DNA from: Neobacillus massiliamazoniensis | Lineage (GTDB): Bacteria; Bacillota; Bacilli; Bacillales; Cytobacillaceae | Reading direction: 5' to 3' | Assembly (NCBI RefSeq): GCF_001048695.1 | Contig: NZ_CVRB01000002.1 | Coordinates: 744,001 to 808,000, forward strand | Length of the DNA: 64,000 bases | Shown: piece after piece, positions 63,855 to 64,000 of the stretch | How the letters are laid out: every line of letters starts with the position of its first letter | Numbering within the stretch: the first letter of the stretch is position 1 | Program-made: the position numbers and the translations under genes | The notes under the pieces: generated by a model | Told to the model about the DNA's origin: nothing | The model's database searches: none | What the model saw: the letters and a program-made list of their open reading frames with translations, nothing else

Positions 63855-63895
63855 ACTATGTTGATTAGAGCGGAAATCAACAGGCAATTTTAACA
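63855..63895 (+). repeat. Repeat A, minimal copy
   Basis: Only the joined ends remain (ATGTTGATT-AGAGCGGAAATCAACAGGC, then TTTTAACAGA), matching both outer borders of the copy at 41951-42110. Confidence 0.75.
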
Positions 63896-63929
63896 GAGCC
63901 AAAAAATAAAAAAGATAAAATACTAAATT

Positions 63930-64000
63930 TGAGAATGATCTGGCTCCGCTCCATAAGAGCAAGCTTCGAAAGCGATACCTTGCATTGAGCTTTTCTTATT
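63930..64000 (-). repeat. Repeat C, partial copy at window end
   Basis: Inverted relative to the copy at 36084: it contains CTCCATAAGAGCAAGCTTCG and AAAGCGATACCTTGC. The rest is outside the window. Confidence 0.7.

Overview
This window is the replication-origin region of a low-GC Gram-positive member of the Bacillaceae. The gene set and order match the Bacillus chromosome origin (gyrA-gyrB-remB-recF-rlbA-dnaN-dnaA | rpmH-rnpA-yidC-jag-mnmE-mnmG-rsmG-noc-parA-parB-yyaC ... ychF-rpsF-ssb-rpsR ... gdpP-rplI-replicative helicase-purA). A Neobacillus- or Mesobacillus-like organism is my guess from the overall style; the genus cannot be fixed by eye.

Layout, left to right. (1) 1-3078, minus strand: the end of yerC, the lipoprotein gene yerB and the adenine-deaminase-like yerA. 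A small YgaP-type membrane protein gene lies on the plus strand. (2) 3610-16405, minus strand: the complete 12-gene purine operon purEKBCSQLFMNHD. It is preceded by a PurR box pair, a sigma-A promoter, a guanine riboswitch and its terminator, and the NETI-motif gene yebG. (3) 17417-26600, minus strand: assimilatory sulfate reduction, as yezD-cysH-cysP-sat-cysC-sumT-sirB and a separate cysJ-cysI operon. Together they make sulfide from sulfate, including the siroheme cofactor pathway except the dehydrogenase SirC. (4) 27110-29602: a damaged ribosomal RNA cluster with three 5S genes and two chimeric 23S-3'/16S-5' remnants, but no complete 16S or 23S gene. (5) 29766-39658: gyrA, gyrB, remB, recF, rlbA, dnaN and dnaA, with a bipartite oriC on both sides of dnaA. 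(6) 39659-59635, plus strand: rpmH to the replicative helicase, including the ParAB/Noc segregation genes and two parS sites. (7) 59815-64000: purA with its own PurR box pair, a Lys-Glu-Asp-Phe tRNA cluster, and a secreted LysM/G5/M23 peptidase.

Nearly all genes point away from oriC (about 37.4-39.5 kb), as expected for leading-strand coding; yyaC is an exception. Purine synthesis appears on both sides of the origin, and both purE and purA carry PurR boxes with the same spacing.

I found no new multi-gene system. The things worth a second look are: the chimeric rRNA units, which join at 5-bp microhomologies, carry covarying 16S alleles and sit exactly at a synteny break; several families of palindromic and phrase-like intergenic repeats, one of which supplies the end of the yyaC reading frame; an attenuator-like hairpin between yezD and cysH; and a compact DnaA-box cluster upstream of mnmE.
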